Assembly: GCF_000238595.1 (NCBI RefSeq)
Contig: NZ_AGTS01000090.1
Span: forward strand, 1 to 64,000
Direction of reading: 5' to 3'
DNA: 64,000 nucleotides
DNA from: Acidovorax sp. NO-1
GTDB lineage: Bacteria > Pseudomonadota > Gammaproteobacteria > Burkholderiales > Burkholderiaceae_C
A model generated the notes under the pieces. It saw only the letters and a program-made list of their open reading frames with translations, did no database searches and was not told the DNA's origin. Of this stretch, positions 18,447-26,989 are shown piece by piece. The translations under genes were made by a program, and so were the position numbers. How positions within the stretch are numbered: position 1 is the stretch's first letter; each line of letters opens with the position of its first letter.

Positions 18447-18806
18447 ATGAACCCTGAACGCAAGCTGCTGTATTGGGAAGGCTCCTCGAAAAAGGACTTC
18501 AAGGAATTTCCCATCGACGTGCAGAAAGACATGGGCGTGGCCTTGTTCATCGTCCAGTTGGGCAGCACGCCGGATTCGGCCAAGCCCTGGAAGGGGCTGG
18601 GTTCCGGCGTGTACGAGTTGGTGGAAGACCACCGGGGGGATACCTTCCGGGCCGTCTACACCGTGAAGGTCGGCGACGCAGTGCATGTGCTGCATGCGTT
18701 CCAGAAGAAGTCCAAGTCCGGCATTGCCACGCCGCAGCCGGACGTGGAGTTGATCGAGAAGCGGCTGAAAGCAGTGCTCGCCCGCTATGGGGCGAGCGGG
18801 AGATAG
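18447..18806 (+). CDS. RelE/ParE-superfamily toxin (HigB/Gp49-like)
   Basis: A 119-residue small basic protein of the phage-derived Gp49/HigB-like family. It shows the features EFPIDVQKDMGVALFIVQLG, GSGVYELVEDHRGDTFRAVYTV and VLHAFQKKSKSGIATPQPDVELIEKRL. Such toxins usually cleave ribosome-bound mRNA. It precedes its HTH partner, the toxin-first order of higBA-type modules. Placement next to the integrase suggests a role in keeping the element. Confidence 0.88.
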   Translation: MNPERKLLYWEGSSKKDFKEFPIDVQKDMGVALFIVQLGSTPDSAKPWKGLGSGVYELVEDHRGDTFRAVYTVKVGDAVHVLHAFQKKSKSGIATPQPDVELIEKRLKAVLARYGASGR

Positions 18807-19130
18807 ATGATGACCCGTATCGACCATCCCGAAGGCACCGACAACGTGCTGGCAGACCTGGGCTTCGACGATGCCGAGGAACTGACGGCCAAGGCCGCGC
18901 TCGCCCTCAAGCTCAACACCCTGATAGAGCAACGCGGCCTGAGCCAGGTGGAAGCGGCGGCGATCACCGGCATGACCCAGCCCAAGGTGTCCCAGGTGCG
19001 CCGCTACAAGCTCCAGAACATCTCGCTGGAGCGGCTGATGCAGGCGCTGGTGGCGCTGGATCAGCGGGTTGAGATCGTGGTGCGGCCCGCGCGGCGCACG
19101 CATGTGGCGGGTATCGCGGTGGCGGCCTGA
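18807..19130 (+). CDS. XRE-family antitoxin
   Basis: A 107-residue protein with a central Cro/CI-type HTH: LALKLNTLIEQRGLSQVEAAAITGMTQPKVSQVRRYKLQNISLERLMQALVALDQRVEIVV. This is the usual antitoxin partner of Gp49-like toxins. The ATG directly follows the toxin stop; a second ATG is the next codon. It probably neutralizes the toxin and represses the promoter at 18426. Confidence 0.88.
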   Translation: MMTRIDHPEGTDNVLADLGFDDAEELTAKAALALKLNTLIEQRGLSQVEAAAITGMTQPKVSQVRRYKLQNISLERLMQALVALDQRVEIVVRPARRTHVAGIAVAA

Positions 19131-19157
19131 CCGGAATGGATAGCCCCGCCGAGCATT

Positions 19158-19313
19158 CGCCAGACAGTGTCTGGCGGATTTCCCGTCAGATGTTCCGGGC
19201 CTGAACACACAACCCTCGGCGGCAAGCTGAGGCACGGATCCTGTCGCTGCCGGGTGATCGCTGCTGCCGTCGCATGACAGCGATGCTCAATTTCCCAGAC
19301 AGTGTCTCGGAAA
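19158..19313. promoter_or_regulatory. Two long palindromes sharing an AGACAGTGTCT core
   Basis: A perfect 19-bp palindrome CGCCAGACAGTGTCTGGCG lies at 19158-19176. A 23-bp near-palindrome with the same AGACAGTGTCT core, flanked by TTTCC and GGAAA, lies at 19291-19313; their centres are 135 bp apart. They fill most of the 287-bp gap between the antitoxin and the SIR2 gene. They may be operators, recombinase sites or ends of an inserted cassette; nothing here decides between these. Confidence 0.55.
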
Positions 19314-19417
19314 TCTGGTCGTGCATCGGCATCGATCCCGCTGTCTAGATCGACCCGAGCTAGTCTGTCTATTCCAGTTTGGTTGGATGATGGCATGATC
19401 CATTAACTTGTTAGCGG

Positions 19418-22400
19418 ATGTCACTTGAGATGCAGTTTGTTCGTCACGGCCCTGATATTCCCGAAAGGCTCTTGCAGGCTCACGAAGACGGGTGTGTAGT
19501 GTTCTTCTGCGGCGCGGGCATTTCCTACCCCGCGCGGCTACCCGGCTTTTCTGGTCTGGTGGACAAGCTCTATCAAGCCCTTTCGGTCACCCCAAATCCG
19601 GTACAGCAGTCTGCAATCAAGGCCGGGCAGTTCGACACCGCCATTGGCCTGTTGGAAGCGGATTTCGTCGGTGGCCGATGGAAAGCGCGCAGTGAACTGG
19701 CGAAAATTCTGACGCCAAACCTTACGGCTCCGAATGCGATGGTCACACACGAAGCCCTGCTGACGCTGGCACAGAACCGCGAGGGCCGCACACGACTCAT
19801 CACAACCAACTTCGACCGCTTGTTCGAGGAAGTCAGGACTGCGAAATCGCTGTCGTTTCCAGACTTCAAGGCACCCCTACTCCCAGTGCCGAAGACCCGA
19901 TGGGATGGCTTGGTGTATCTGCACGGCCTGTTGCCCGTTACGGCAACGGCAGGCGATCTGGATCGGCTCGTGGTTTCCAGCGGAGACTTTGGGCTGGCCT
20001 ACCTGACAGAACGCTGGGCCGCGCGCTTTGTGAGCGAGTTGTTCCGAAATTTCACGGTTTGCTTCGTTGGCTACAGCATCAACGATCCGGTGTTGCGCTA
20101 CATGATGGATGCGTTGGCCGCCGACCGTCTACTGGGGGAATCTCCGCCGGAGATGTTCGCATTCGGCAGTTATTCCAAAGGGAAGGAGGTGGATCGCGCT
20201 AGCGAATGGAAGGCAAAGAATGTCACGCCCATCCTCTACCGCGAGCATCAGCACCACGCCTATCTTCACAAGACCCTGCGCGCCTGGGCGAACACCTACC
20301 GCGACGGTGTGCGCGGCAAGGAGCGTATCGTCGTCGAATGCGCCATCGCCCGCCCGCTGGTGAGCACGAAGCAGGACGATTTCGTCGGGCGGATGCTATG
20401 GGCGTTGAGCGATCCGGGCGGTTTGCCCGCAAAGCGGTTCGCAGAACTCGACCCCGTGCCCTCGCTGGACTGGCTAGAGCCGTTGAGTGAGGAACTCTAT
20501 TGCCATGCTGACTTGGGACGATTCAGTGTGCCGCCCCAAACTGCTGTGGACGACAAGCTCGCCTACAGCTTGATCAATAGGCCCACTCCATACCCGCTTG
20601 CGCCATGGATGAGGATTGTCGATGCCGGGCATCGCAGCAGTGGATGGGATGCGGTGATGTCCCAACTGGCCCATTGGCTGCTCCGTCACCTCGACGACCC
20701 GAAGCTGTTGATCTGGCTGATCAAGAGCGGCGGCCACCTGCACAATCAATTGGTCTGGTTGATCGAACATCGTCTCGACGAACTAGACAAACTCGCCAAC
20801 GATGGCAACTCCACCGAATTGGATCGCATTCGAGCGAATGCACCGAACGCCATTCCCCGTCCCGCGATGCGAACGCTCTGGCGCTTGCTGCTCAACGGGC
20901 ATGTGAGATCCGGGCTGCGTGATCTCAGTCTGTATCAGTGGCACGATCAATTCAAGCGCGATGGGTTGACTGCCAGCGTGCGCTTGGCTCTTCGAGAAGT
21001 ATTGACCCCTTGCTTGTCATTGCGCGAGCCATTCCGCTGGTCTGATGCGGACGATGACGACGAAGCGCAGGATCGCATCAAGGGCATTGTGGAATGGGAA
21101 GTCGTACTGGCGTCAGACCACGTTCACTCCGGCCTGCGCGACCTGCCCAAGAATGAACAGTGGACGGCGGCACTGCCGGAACTGCTGGACGATTTCAGTG
21201 CCCTGCTGCGCGACGCGCTCGATTTGATGCGTGAGCTTGGCGGTGTGGATAGTGAAAACGATCATTCGTATATCCATCAACCTTCGATTTCAGAACACTC
21301 ACAGAACAAGGACTTTCACGACTGGACGGCGCTGATCGAACTGACCCGCGATGCGTGGTTGGCCATCGCGGCGAAGTCGCCGGAACGGGCACGCATCGTG
21401 GCTGAGACCTGGACGCACGGGGCGTATCCGGTATTTCGACGTCTCGCGCTGTTTGCCGCAACACAGGGGCGTGTCATTTCACTTCGGCAAGCTCTCGACT
21501 GGCTGTTGGCGGATGGTAGGCGGTGGCTTTGGTCGGAAGAGACCATGCGCGAAACCATGCGCCTGCTGGTTTCTTTGGCATCGCAACTGGACACAGCGCT
21601 GCTGGCCGAGCTGGAACAGGCCGTTCTGTCTGGACCGCCCCGCGATCTGTATCGCGACGATATCGATTCTGATGCTTGGAACAACATCGTTGATCACAGT
21701 GTATGGCTGCGGCTTGCGAAGTTAGTCCAAGCAGGCGCAACCCTCAGCGAAGCAGGACAATCACGGCTCCATACTCTCTCAGCACAGAACCCGTGGCAGC
21801 TTGCATCGGATGAGAGTGACGAATTTCCCATCTGGATGGGAGGCGGCTGGGTCGGTGACCGCGATCCGTGGAAGCCATTCACTCCTATTCCGCGCATGAG
21901 GCGTGAGGTGCTGAACTATCTGTTGGCACATCCCGTTCTGGAAGACTCGCAGCAAGACGATTGGCGCAAGCTGTGCTCGGAGATGTTTCAGGCAACGGCC
22001 TACGCCTTGTGCAAACTCGCGCAGCAAGACAATTGGCCGGGCGAACGCTGGCGCGATGCGCTGCAAGCCTGGGCGGAAGCAAAGCTGCGCGACCGTTCGT
22101 GGCACTTCATGGCTCCAGTTGTCGCCGGTGCCCCTGATGACTTGATGCAAACCTTGTCTCGCGGCATCGGTTGGTGGCTGCAAGCCGTGGCGAAAACCTT
22201 CAACGGTCATGAAGATCACTTTCTAACGCTTGCTCAGCGCATCTTGGGCTTGGATTTCGAGGACGATGGCGACACTGACGATCCGGTCTCCCGTGCCATC
22301 AATCATCCCGTCGGCCACGTGACGCAAGCATTGCTGGATTGGTGGTATCGCCAAGAACTGAATGATGGGCAGGGGCTGCCGGAACTCATCAAGCCCATCT

Positions 22401-23221
22401 TTACGGAGCTTTGCGATACGCAGGTCGCCAAGTTCAGGCACGGTCGGGTATTGCTGTCGGCCCATGCTCTCTCATTGTTCAGGGTGGATAAAGTTTGGTC
22501 GGAGCAGCATCTTTTGCCACTGCTTGACTGGAACCGTTCGGAAATCGAAGCACAGGCAACTTGGGAAGGCTTCCTTTGGTCACCACGGCTGTATCGCCCG
22601 TTGATGGAAGCGATCAAGCCGGTCTTTCTCGACACTGTGAATCACTATGCGCAACTGGGCACGCACAATGAGCAGTTCACGGCGTTCCTGACATTCGCAG
22701 CACTCGATCCCGGAGACACTTTCACAGTAGCGCAACTGGCTACTGCCATCCGCGCACTTCCCGCTGATGGCCTGCGCGAATCGGCTAGAGCCTTAGTGCG
22801 CGCGCTGGAAGGTGCAGGTGATCAGCGCGAGGATTACTGGAAGAACCGGGTCTTACCGTTCTGGGAAAGGATCTGGCCGAAGTCCAATGATCAGGCATCG
22901 GGCGCAAGCGCGGAGTCGCTGGCTCGTCTGTGCGTCGCGGCAGGTGGTGAGTTCCCGTCAGCGATGGCGACGATTGGAAATTGGTTGCGTCCAGTTCAGC
23001 ACCCCGACTATGTGATTCATCGGTTGCAGGAATCTGGCCTATGCGCCCGTTTTCCCGAGAACGCGCTGCAACTGCTATCCGTCATCTTGGGCGACCAGCC
23101 ATCGTGGCTATCGCCGGAGCTACGCCGATGCCTTGATGCCATCGGTCAAGCAGTGCCGAACCTACTCCAGGATCGCAGATTTATGAGACTGGACGAACTC
23201 GCCAGGAAATTCGGGAGATAG
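19418..23221 (+). CDS. Large SIR2-domain protein, probable anti-phage defence (DSR-like)
   Basis: A 1267-residue protein with a SIR2 NAD-binding domain at about residues 20-290: FFCGAGISYPARLPGF (31-44), LITTNFDRLFEE with Asn131, YLHG with the catalytic His169, and FVGYSINDPVL (217-225). All residues needed for NAD hydrolysis appear present. The remaining ~950 residues are Trp- and Leu-rich, look helical and repetitive, and match no domain I recognise. Long single-gene SIR2 proteins (DSR1/DSR2 type) kill infected cells by depleting NAD, which is the favoured role. GC is visibly lower than neighbouring genes. It is carried as cargo between a toxin-antitoxin pair and the methyltransferase. Confidence 0.8.
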   Translation: MSLEMQFVRHGPDIPERLLQAHEDGCVVFFCGAGISYPARLPGFSGLVDKLYQALSVTPNPVQQSAIKAGQFDTAIGLLEADFVGGRWKARSELAKILTPNLTAPNAMVTHEALLTLAQNREGRTRLITTNFDRLFEEVRTAKSLSFPDFKAPLLPVPKTRWDGLVYLHGLLPVTATAGDLDRLVVSSGDFGLAYLTERWAARFVSELFRNFTVCFVGYSINDPVLRYMMDALAADRLLGESPPEMFAFGSYSKGKEVDRASEWKAKNVTPILYREHQHHAYLHKTLRAWANTYRDGVRGKERIVVECAIARPLVSTKQDDFVGRMLWALSDPGGLPAKRFAELDPVPSLDWLEPLSEELYCHADLGRFSVPPQTAVDDKLAYSLINRPTPYPLAPWMRIVDAGHRSSGWDAVMSQLAHWLLRHLDDPKLLIWLIKSGGHLHNQLVWLIEHRLDELDKLANDGNSTELDRIRANAPNAIPRPAMRTLWRLLLNGHVRSGLRDLSLYQWHDQFKRDGLTASVRLALREVLTPCLSLREPFRWSDADDDDEAQDRIKGIVEWEVVLASDHVHSGLRDLPKNEQWTAALPELLDDFSALLRDALDLMRELGGVDSENDHSYIHQPSISEHSQNKDFHDWTALIELTRDAWLAIAAKSPERARIVAETWTHGAYPVFRRLALFAATQGRVISLRQALDWLLADGRRWLWSEETMRETMRLLVSLASQLDTALLAELEQAVLSGPPRDLYRDDIDSDAWNNIVDHSVWLRLAKLVQAGATLSEAGQSRLHTLSAQNPWQLASDESDEFPIWMGGGWVGDRDPWKPFTPIPRMRREVLNYLLAHPVLEDSQQDDWRKLCSEMFQATAYALCKLAQQDNWPGERWRDALQAWAEAKLRDRSWHFMAPVVAGAPDDLMQTLSRGIGWWLQAVAKTFNGHEDHFLTLAQRILGLDFEDDGDTDDPVSRAINHPVGHVTQALLDWWYRQELNDGQGLPELIKPIFTELCDTQVAKFRHGRVLLSAHALSLFRVDKVWSEQHLLPLLDWNRSEIEAQATWEGFLWSPRLYRPLMEAIKPVFLDTVNHYAQLGTHNEQFTAFLTFAALDPGDTFTVAQLATAIRALPADGLRESARALVRALEGAGDQREDYWKNRVLPFWERIWPKSNDQASGASAESLARLCVAAGGEFPSAMATIGNWLRPVQHPDYVIHRLQESGLCARFPENALQLLSVILGDQPSWLSPELRRCLDAIGQAVPNLLQDRRFMRLDELARKFGR

Positions 23222-23355
23222 CGGCAGGTAGTGAGCATGCATATCTGCCTGTTCTGAAACTGCGTGATGGAGTCCGCCTTGGGCGACGTCGCTCCTGCGG
23301 TGGCAGTGCTGTCGGCTGACGCCGTGATCATGGTGTGCTTGGACTCCCTGGGCAT

Positions 23356-23852
23356 CCCCGGCCCTCTGGGAGATGGCCGGTCGCGCTGTCGTGCTGCGCA
23401 TCGAACCCCCTGCGGGGTTTCGCCCCTGACGGGCTTCCATCGTTCCCTCGCTCCGCTCGGCTGACGCCTTCGGCCCGGCTTCCAGCTTCGGGCCTGCGCG
23501 CTCACGCTTGCTGTGCGGTTCGGCACACGGGGAAGGCCGTTGCCATGTCCAGCCGTCTTCCCTGACTCCATCACCTTGTTCGCGACTGTAGCCCGCGCCC
23601 GTGTGCCGTCAAGGCGCGCAGGGCCGTGTCCTCGGCTGCGCCTGCGGGCCGCACCAACCCTGCGCTTGTCTCCTTGACGGCGCCCGTTCGCGCGCTCCTG
23701 ACCGTCGCGGGCGATGAACTCAGGAAAGACGGTGGCAACAGGGCCAACCGGGTTCCTCGTGCCGACCGCACCGAACAGCCGAAAGGCTGGGCTCCGAATC
23801 TTGGAATCCGGTGTGCGGTTTCTTCAACAACCTTTTTGTTCAGGAGAAAGAC
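23356..23852 (+). repeat. Duplicated ~495-bp leader, copy 1 (upstream of the methyltransferase)
   Basis: This non-coding stretch ends exactly at the methyltransferase ATG. It matches 25422-25916, which ends exactly at the ATG of the DUF932 fragment, with roughly nine bases in ten identical by eye and a few small indels. It is rich in dyads, including GCCGTCAAGG (23605-23614) against CCTTGACGGC (23672-23681), ACCCC/GGGGT near 23404, and GGCTCCGAATC/GGAATCCGG near 23790. It ends with an AGGAGAAAGA ribosome site. I see no conserved reading frame. The region 23222-23355 before it holds no gene either. Confidence 0.8.
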
Positions 23853-24500
23853 ATGAGCCGCATTGTTTTAGGGGACTGCCTCGCCGTACTGCCCACGCTG
23901 CCCGATCGGACCGTGGATTTCGTTCTCACCGACCCGCCTTATTTGGTGGACTACCAAGACCGGACGGGCCGCTGCATCGCCAATGACAAGGAAGATAGCT
24001 GGCTGGCCCCCGCCTTCCAGCAGCTTTACCGCATCCTGCGCGATGACGCCTTTTGCATCTCGTTCTATGGATGGAGCCGTGTTGATCGGTTCTTCAGCGC
24101 CTGGCGTGCCGCTGGCTTCCGTGTAGCCGGGCATATCGTTTTTGCCAAGCCGTACCAGTCCAAAGCCCGTTTTTTGCGCTATCAGCACGAATCGGCGTAT
24201 CTGCTGGTCAAGGGGCAACCCGCCATGCCGGACGAGCCTTTGCCCGACGTGCTGCCGTGGAAATACAGCGGCAACCGCCTGCACCCGACGCAAAAGCCGG
24301 TCGAATCGCTGGCCGCGCTTATCAAGACGTTTTGCCCGTCGCGTGGCATCGTGCTTGACCCCTTCGCCGGTTCGGGTTCTACCTGCGTTGCAGCACGTCA
24401 AACCGGCCGCCGCTTCCTCGGTATCGAGCTTGATGCGAAGTACCACGCGGCCGCGATAGACCGCCTGAATCTCACACCTGCCGGGAGGGTCGCAGCATGA
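23853..24500 (+). CDS. Orphan site-specific DNA methyltransferase (beta class)
   Basis: A 215-residue amino-methyltransferase. Motif IV is TDPPYLVDY near residue 29 and the AdoMet-binding motif I is LDPFAGSGSTCVAARQTGRRFLGIELD near the C-terminus. That order (IV, target region, I) defines the beta class of N6-adenine or N4-cytosine enzymes. No restriction endonuclease is nearby, so it is solitary and may protect incoming element DNA from host restriction. The ATG at 23853 follows CAGGAGAAAG. The next gene overlaps by 4 bp (ATGA). Confidence 0.9.
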   Translation: MSRIVLGDCLAVLPTLPDRTVDFVLTDPPYLVDYQDRTGRCIANDKEDSWLAPAFQQLYRILRDDAFCISFYGWSRVDRFFSAWRAAGFRVAGHIVFAKPYQSKARFLRYQHESAYLLVKGQPAMPDEPLPDVLPWKYSGNRLHPTQKPVESLAALIKTFCPSRGIVLDPFAGSGSTCVAARQTGRRFLGIELDAKYHAAAIDRLNLTPAGRVAA

Positions 24501-24751
24501 ACCGCGCAGCCGACAAGTTCGAGGGCCTGCGGGCCTATCTCACCGGCTACGGGCGCCACAACCGCGATGCGCTCGCCTTCGTTGCCGACTATGAGCACTG
24601 GCCCAAGCTGGCCTCGCAAGAAATCGAGCGGCGGGCAACCGCCATGCTGGGCAGCTTGCCCGACGATGAATTGCACGCCATCGCCCGCAGAAAGGTGAGC
24701 CTTCGCAAGCTCGCCCGGCAAGTGCAAGCGGAACTCGACAAGGAGCAGTGA
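24497..24751 (+). CDS. Small ICE-associated protein of unknown function
   Basis: An 84-residue, charged, helical protein overlapping the methyltransferase stop by ATGA. I do not recognise a domain. Repeated Ala/Glu/Arg helices (EIERRATAMLGSLPDDELHAIARRKVSLRKLARQV) suggest a small DNA- or protein-binding accessory protein. Coupling to the methyltransferase suggests they act together. Confidence 0.65.
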   Translation: MNRAADKFEGLRAYLTGYGRHNRDALAFVADYEHWPKLASQEIERRATAMLGSLPDDELHAIARRKVSLRKLARQVQAELDKEQ

Positions 24752-24752
24752 C

Positions 24753-24950
24753 ATGGCCAAGCCCATTCTTTCATCCGCAGCCAAGCGCGAGATTGCCGAG
24801 ATTGCCCGCGTGCATTTGCGAATCGAAACGCTCGAACGGCGCTGGAGTGACCGCCTCGATTTCCATGATCTTGCCGTCTGGAGCATTGAGGCGGCATTGG
24901 AAGCGGCCTACCTGGCGGGCATGGTCGATCACCACCGAAAGCGCGAATAG
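24753..24950 (+). CDS. Small protein, DUF6900-like
   Basis: A 65-residue protein reading IAEIARVHLRIETLERRWSD followed by RLDFHDLAVWSIEAALEAAY. The IETLE..SDxLDFHDxAVW core resembles the small DUF6900 proteins found in plasmids and ICEs. The function is unknown. It starts 1 bp after the previous stop and completes a three-gene unit with the methyltransferase. Confidence 0.65.
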   Translation: MAKPILSSAAKREIAEIARVHLRIETLERRWSDRLDFHDLAVWSIEAALEAAYLAGMVDHHRKRE

Positions 24951-25421
24951 AGCAAGACCGGCGGCGGGCTGGCCTCGCCGCCCATTGCCCCGCGCCCGGT
25001 CATCCCGGCCAGGCGCGGGCAGACGCAAAAATCCGGGCGCGGCAGTGGCCGCACCCGGAATGGAAAGCTCGCAACCCCCAATCAGAACGCCGCCGCCTTC
25101 GCCCAGGCTCAGGCGGCGGCGTTAAAGGCATCGCGGTGGCGTTCGATGCCTTCGGGCACCGGCCCATACAGGGCCAGTGCCGTGCAACATGCGGGCGTTA
25201 CGCCCAGTTCCGCATTTCACACCCTCGCGCCTGTGGCGCTGCACGCTTCGCTTGCACTCCAGGGGAAAGCCCTGCGGGCTATCCCCGCCGCGCAGGCTTG
25301 GCGCCCCTGAACACCGCCGACCCGGCTGCGCCGGATCGGCCAGACCACGGCAGTCGCTGTCGAACCTGTTTCTCGATGACTGGCGCATGAGCTTGTGCAT
25401 CGAGCCTTGAAGGCTGTGCGT
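24951..25421. other. Gene-free, hairpin-rich spacer before leader copy 2
   Basis: There is no convincing coding sequence. A 12-bp perfect stem AACGCCGCCGCC / GGCGGCGGCGTT lies at 25086-25097 and 25112-25123 and could end the methyltransferase unit. Further GC-rich dyads occur to 25400. Open frames in both strands here have the base pattern of chance GC-rich frames. Confidence 0.5.
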
Positions 25422-25916
25422 CCCCGGCCAAGAAACATGGCCGGTCGCGCTGTCGTGCGCGTAGCGCATCGAGCCGCCTGCGGTGTCTCGCCCCTGACGG
25501 GCTTCCATCGTTCCCTCGCTCCGCTCGGCTGGCGCCTCCGGCCCGGCTTCCAGCTTCGGGCCTGCGCGCTTCGCTTGCCGTGCGGTCGGCACACAGGGAT
25601 GGCCGTTGCCTTGTTCAGCCGTCTTCCCTGACTCCATCACCTTGTCCGCGACTGTAGCCCGCGCCCGTGCGCCGTCAAGGCGCGCAGGGCCGTGTCCTCG
25701 GCTGCGCCTGCGGGCCGCACCAACCCTGCGCTTGCCTCCTTGACAGCGCCCGTTCGCGCGCTCCTGACCGTCGCGGGCGATGAACTCAGGAAAGACGGCA
25801 ACAGGCCAACCGGGTCGTCGTGCCGACCGCACCGAACAGCCGAAAGGCTGGGCTCCGAATCTTGGAATCCGGTGTGCGGTTTTCTTCAACAGCCTTTTCT
25901 TGTCAGGAGAAAGACC
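25422..25916 (+). repeat. Duplicated ~495-bp leader, copy 2 (upstream of the DUF932 fragment)
   Basis: This is the second copy of the sequence at 23356-23852. The arms GCCGTCAAGG (25671-25680) and CCTTGACAGC (25738-25747) are kept with one mismatch, and the copy ends with CAGGAGAAAG just before the ATG. Both copies are in the same orientation, 2064 bp apart at the start codons. The conservation of non-coding sequence right up to two unrelated start codons points to a shared regulatory leader and not to gene duplication. Confidence 0.8.
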
Positions 25917-26231
25917 ATGCAACTCGCATCCCGTTTCGCTTCCCATTCCCCCTCACTGCGCAGCGATTACCCGCTGTCCGATGACCAGATTCATCGCGTG
26001 GCCCCGTCCATCTTCGCGGATGCCCCGCATGAGAGCCGTTCGCAGCGGTACGCCTACATCCCCACCGCCACGGTGCTGACCGAGCTTCGCAAGGAGGGGT
26101 TTCAACCCTTCATGGTGACGCAGACCCGCGTGCGCGATGAAGGCCGCCGAGAGCACACCAAACACATGATTCGCCTGCGCCACGCCAGCCAGATCAACGG
26201 AGCGGAGGCTATCCGCGCCGCATTCAAGTGA
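25917..26231 (+). pseudogene. DUF932 (phage/plasmid-like) protein, N-terminal fragment
   Basis: Reading from the ATG behind the leader, residues 1 to about 97 (SRSQRYAYIPTATVLTEL, then FQPFMVTQTRVRD, then HMIRLRHASQING) match the N-terminus of DUF932 proteins of plasmids and ICEs. These are normally about 270 residues. The frame then runs into unrelated codons and stops at 26231, so roughly two thirds of the gene is missing. The break near 26207 coincides with the start of unrelated DNA carrying a nucleotidyltransferase on the other strand. Confidence 0.75.
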
Positions 26232-26576
26232 TGATTCTTCGTCTGGAACCCACTTGGTGCCAACGTACTGAGCCGAACCGGCATCCAGCATCTGCCATTG
26301 GAGCTTTGTGAGCGATCCGCTCTTTTCCTGCCAAGGGTCTTGATAGTCATCGTCGTTGAATACGACCAGGCAATCCACTTCCTCTGGCTGTTTGAGCTGA
26401 GATCTCATGCTGTTGAATAGAGCCGCAGAGCCGAACACGATCAGGTCTGTATCCGATTCCTGTGTTGCACGCCCGTTCGCACGAGAGCCGATAAGCCATA
26501 TCGAATCAGGAGGTGGTTGAAGGGCAGTCAATGCGGAAATGAATGCGGAAGCCGTCTTTGTGAGATGGATGGTCAT
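25953..26576 (-). CDS. MNT-type nucleotidyltransferase, C-terminus chimeric
   Basis: The frame starting MTIHLTKTASAFISAL holds the minimal nucleotidyltransferase motif LIGSRANGRATQESDTDLIVFGS (about residues 30-52), with the GS and the DxD pair in place. It continues to about GTKWVPDEESS (residue 116). Beyond that, the frame runs antisense through the DUF932 fragment and is not natural protein. The gene is therefore probably 3'-truncated by the same rearrangement that broke DUF932. Intact relatives act on small substrates or as antitoxins; function here is unknown. Confidence 0.55.
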   Translation of the reverse strand: MTIHLTKTASAFISALTALQPPPDSIWLIGSRANGRATQESDTDLIVFGSAALFNSMRSQLKQPEEVDCLVVFNDDDYQDPWQEKSGSLTKLQWQMLDAGSAQYVGTKWVPDEESSLECGADSLRSVDLAGVAQANHVFGVLSAAFIAHAGLRHHEGLKPLLAKLGQHRGGGDVGVPLRTALMRGIREDGRGHAMNLVIGQRVIAAQ

Positions 26577-26655
26577 TTGTGGACACCTGACGCCGACATA
26601 CATGGGGTAGCAGTCGAACGTTTTCTAGCCATGCTGACCCTAGGCCCGGCCGTAG

Positions 26656-26973
26656 CTACGCTTCACCGCTTGCCTTCAGCGCCGCCTCCAGTTCCTGCCG
26701 CACCTGCGCCAGCAACTGCTCGGCCTGCTTCGGCTTCTTGCCGGCATAGGCCAGCGTCAGCAGCGTGAGCGGGTGGACTTCCATCACGTCGCACAGCTCG
26801 GCCAGCTTGTTCAAGGTAGGACTCTTGAGGTCGCGCTCCAGCGAACTCATGTAGGTGCGGCTGGAGACGTTGGAGAAGGCTTCCTGGCTCAGGCCCCGTG
26901 CCTTGCGGATGGTCTTCAATGCCTCCGACAATGTGTGTTTCGCTACCAACCCTGGATCTCCCCCAAAATCCAA
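26656..26973 (-). CDS. XRE-family transcriptional regulator
   Basis: A 105-residue protein with an N-terminal Cro/CI HTH: LSEALKTIRKARGLSQEAFSNVSSRTYMSSLERDLKSPTLNKLAELCDVMEVHPLTLLTLAY. A charged helical tail follows. It is divergent from DUF2958. A 12-bp perfect palindrome sits 17 bp upstream of its ATG, so autoregulation and control of the DUF2958 side are likely. It is probably an ICE regulator. Confidence 0.88.
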   Translation of the reverse strand: MDFGGDPGLVAKHTLSEALKTIRKARGLSQEAFSNVSSRTYMSSLERDLKSPTLNKLAELCDVMEVHPLTLLTLAYAGKKPKQAEQLLAQVRQELEAALKASGEA

Positions 26974-26989
26974 GATGACAGCCGATAGC

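Noticed and set aside
17373-19235. Leftward 620-codon frame across int and the toxin-antitoxin genes
   Set aside because: Int, toxin and antitoxin have clear family motifs on the plus strand; the antisense frame has none.
25122-25946. Leftward 274-codon frame across leader copy 2
   Set aside because: A similar antisense frame appears in leader copy 1 only in part and with frameshifting indels, so the repeat is not conserved as protein.
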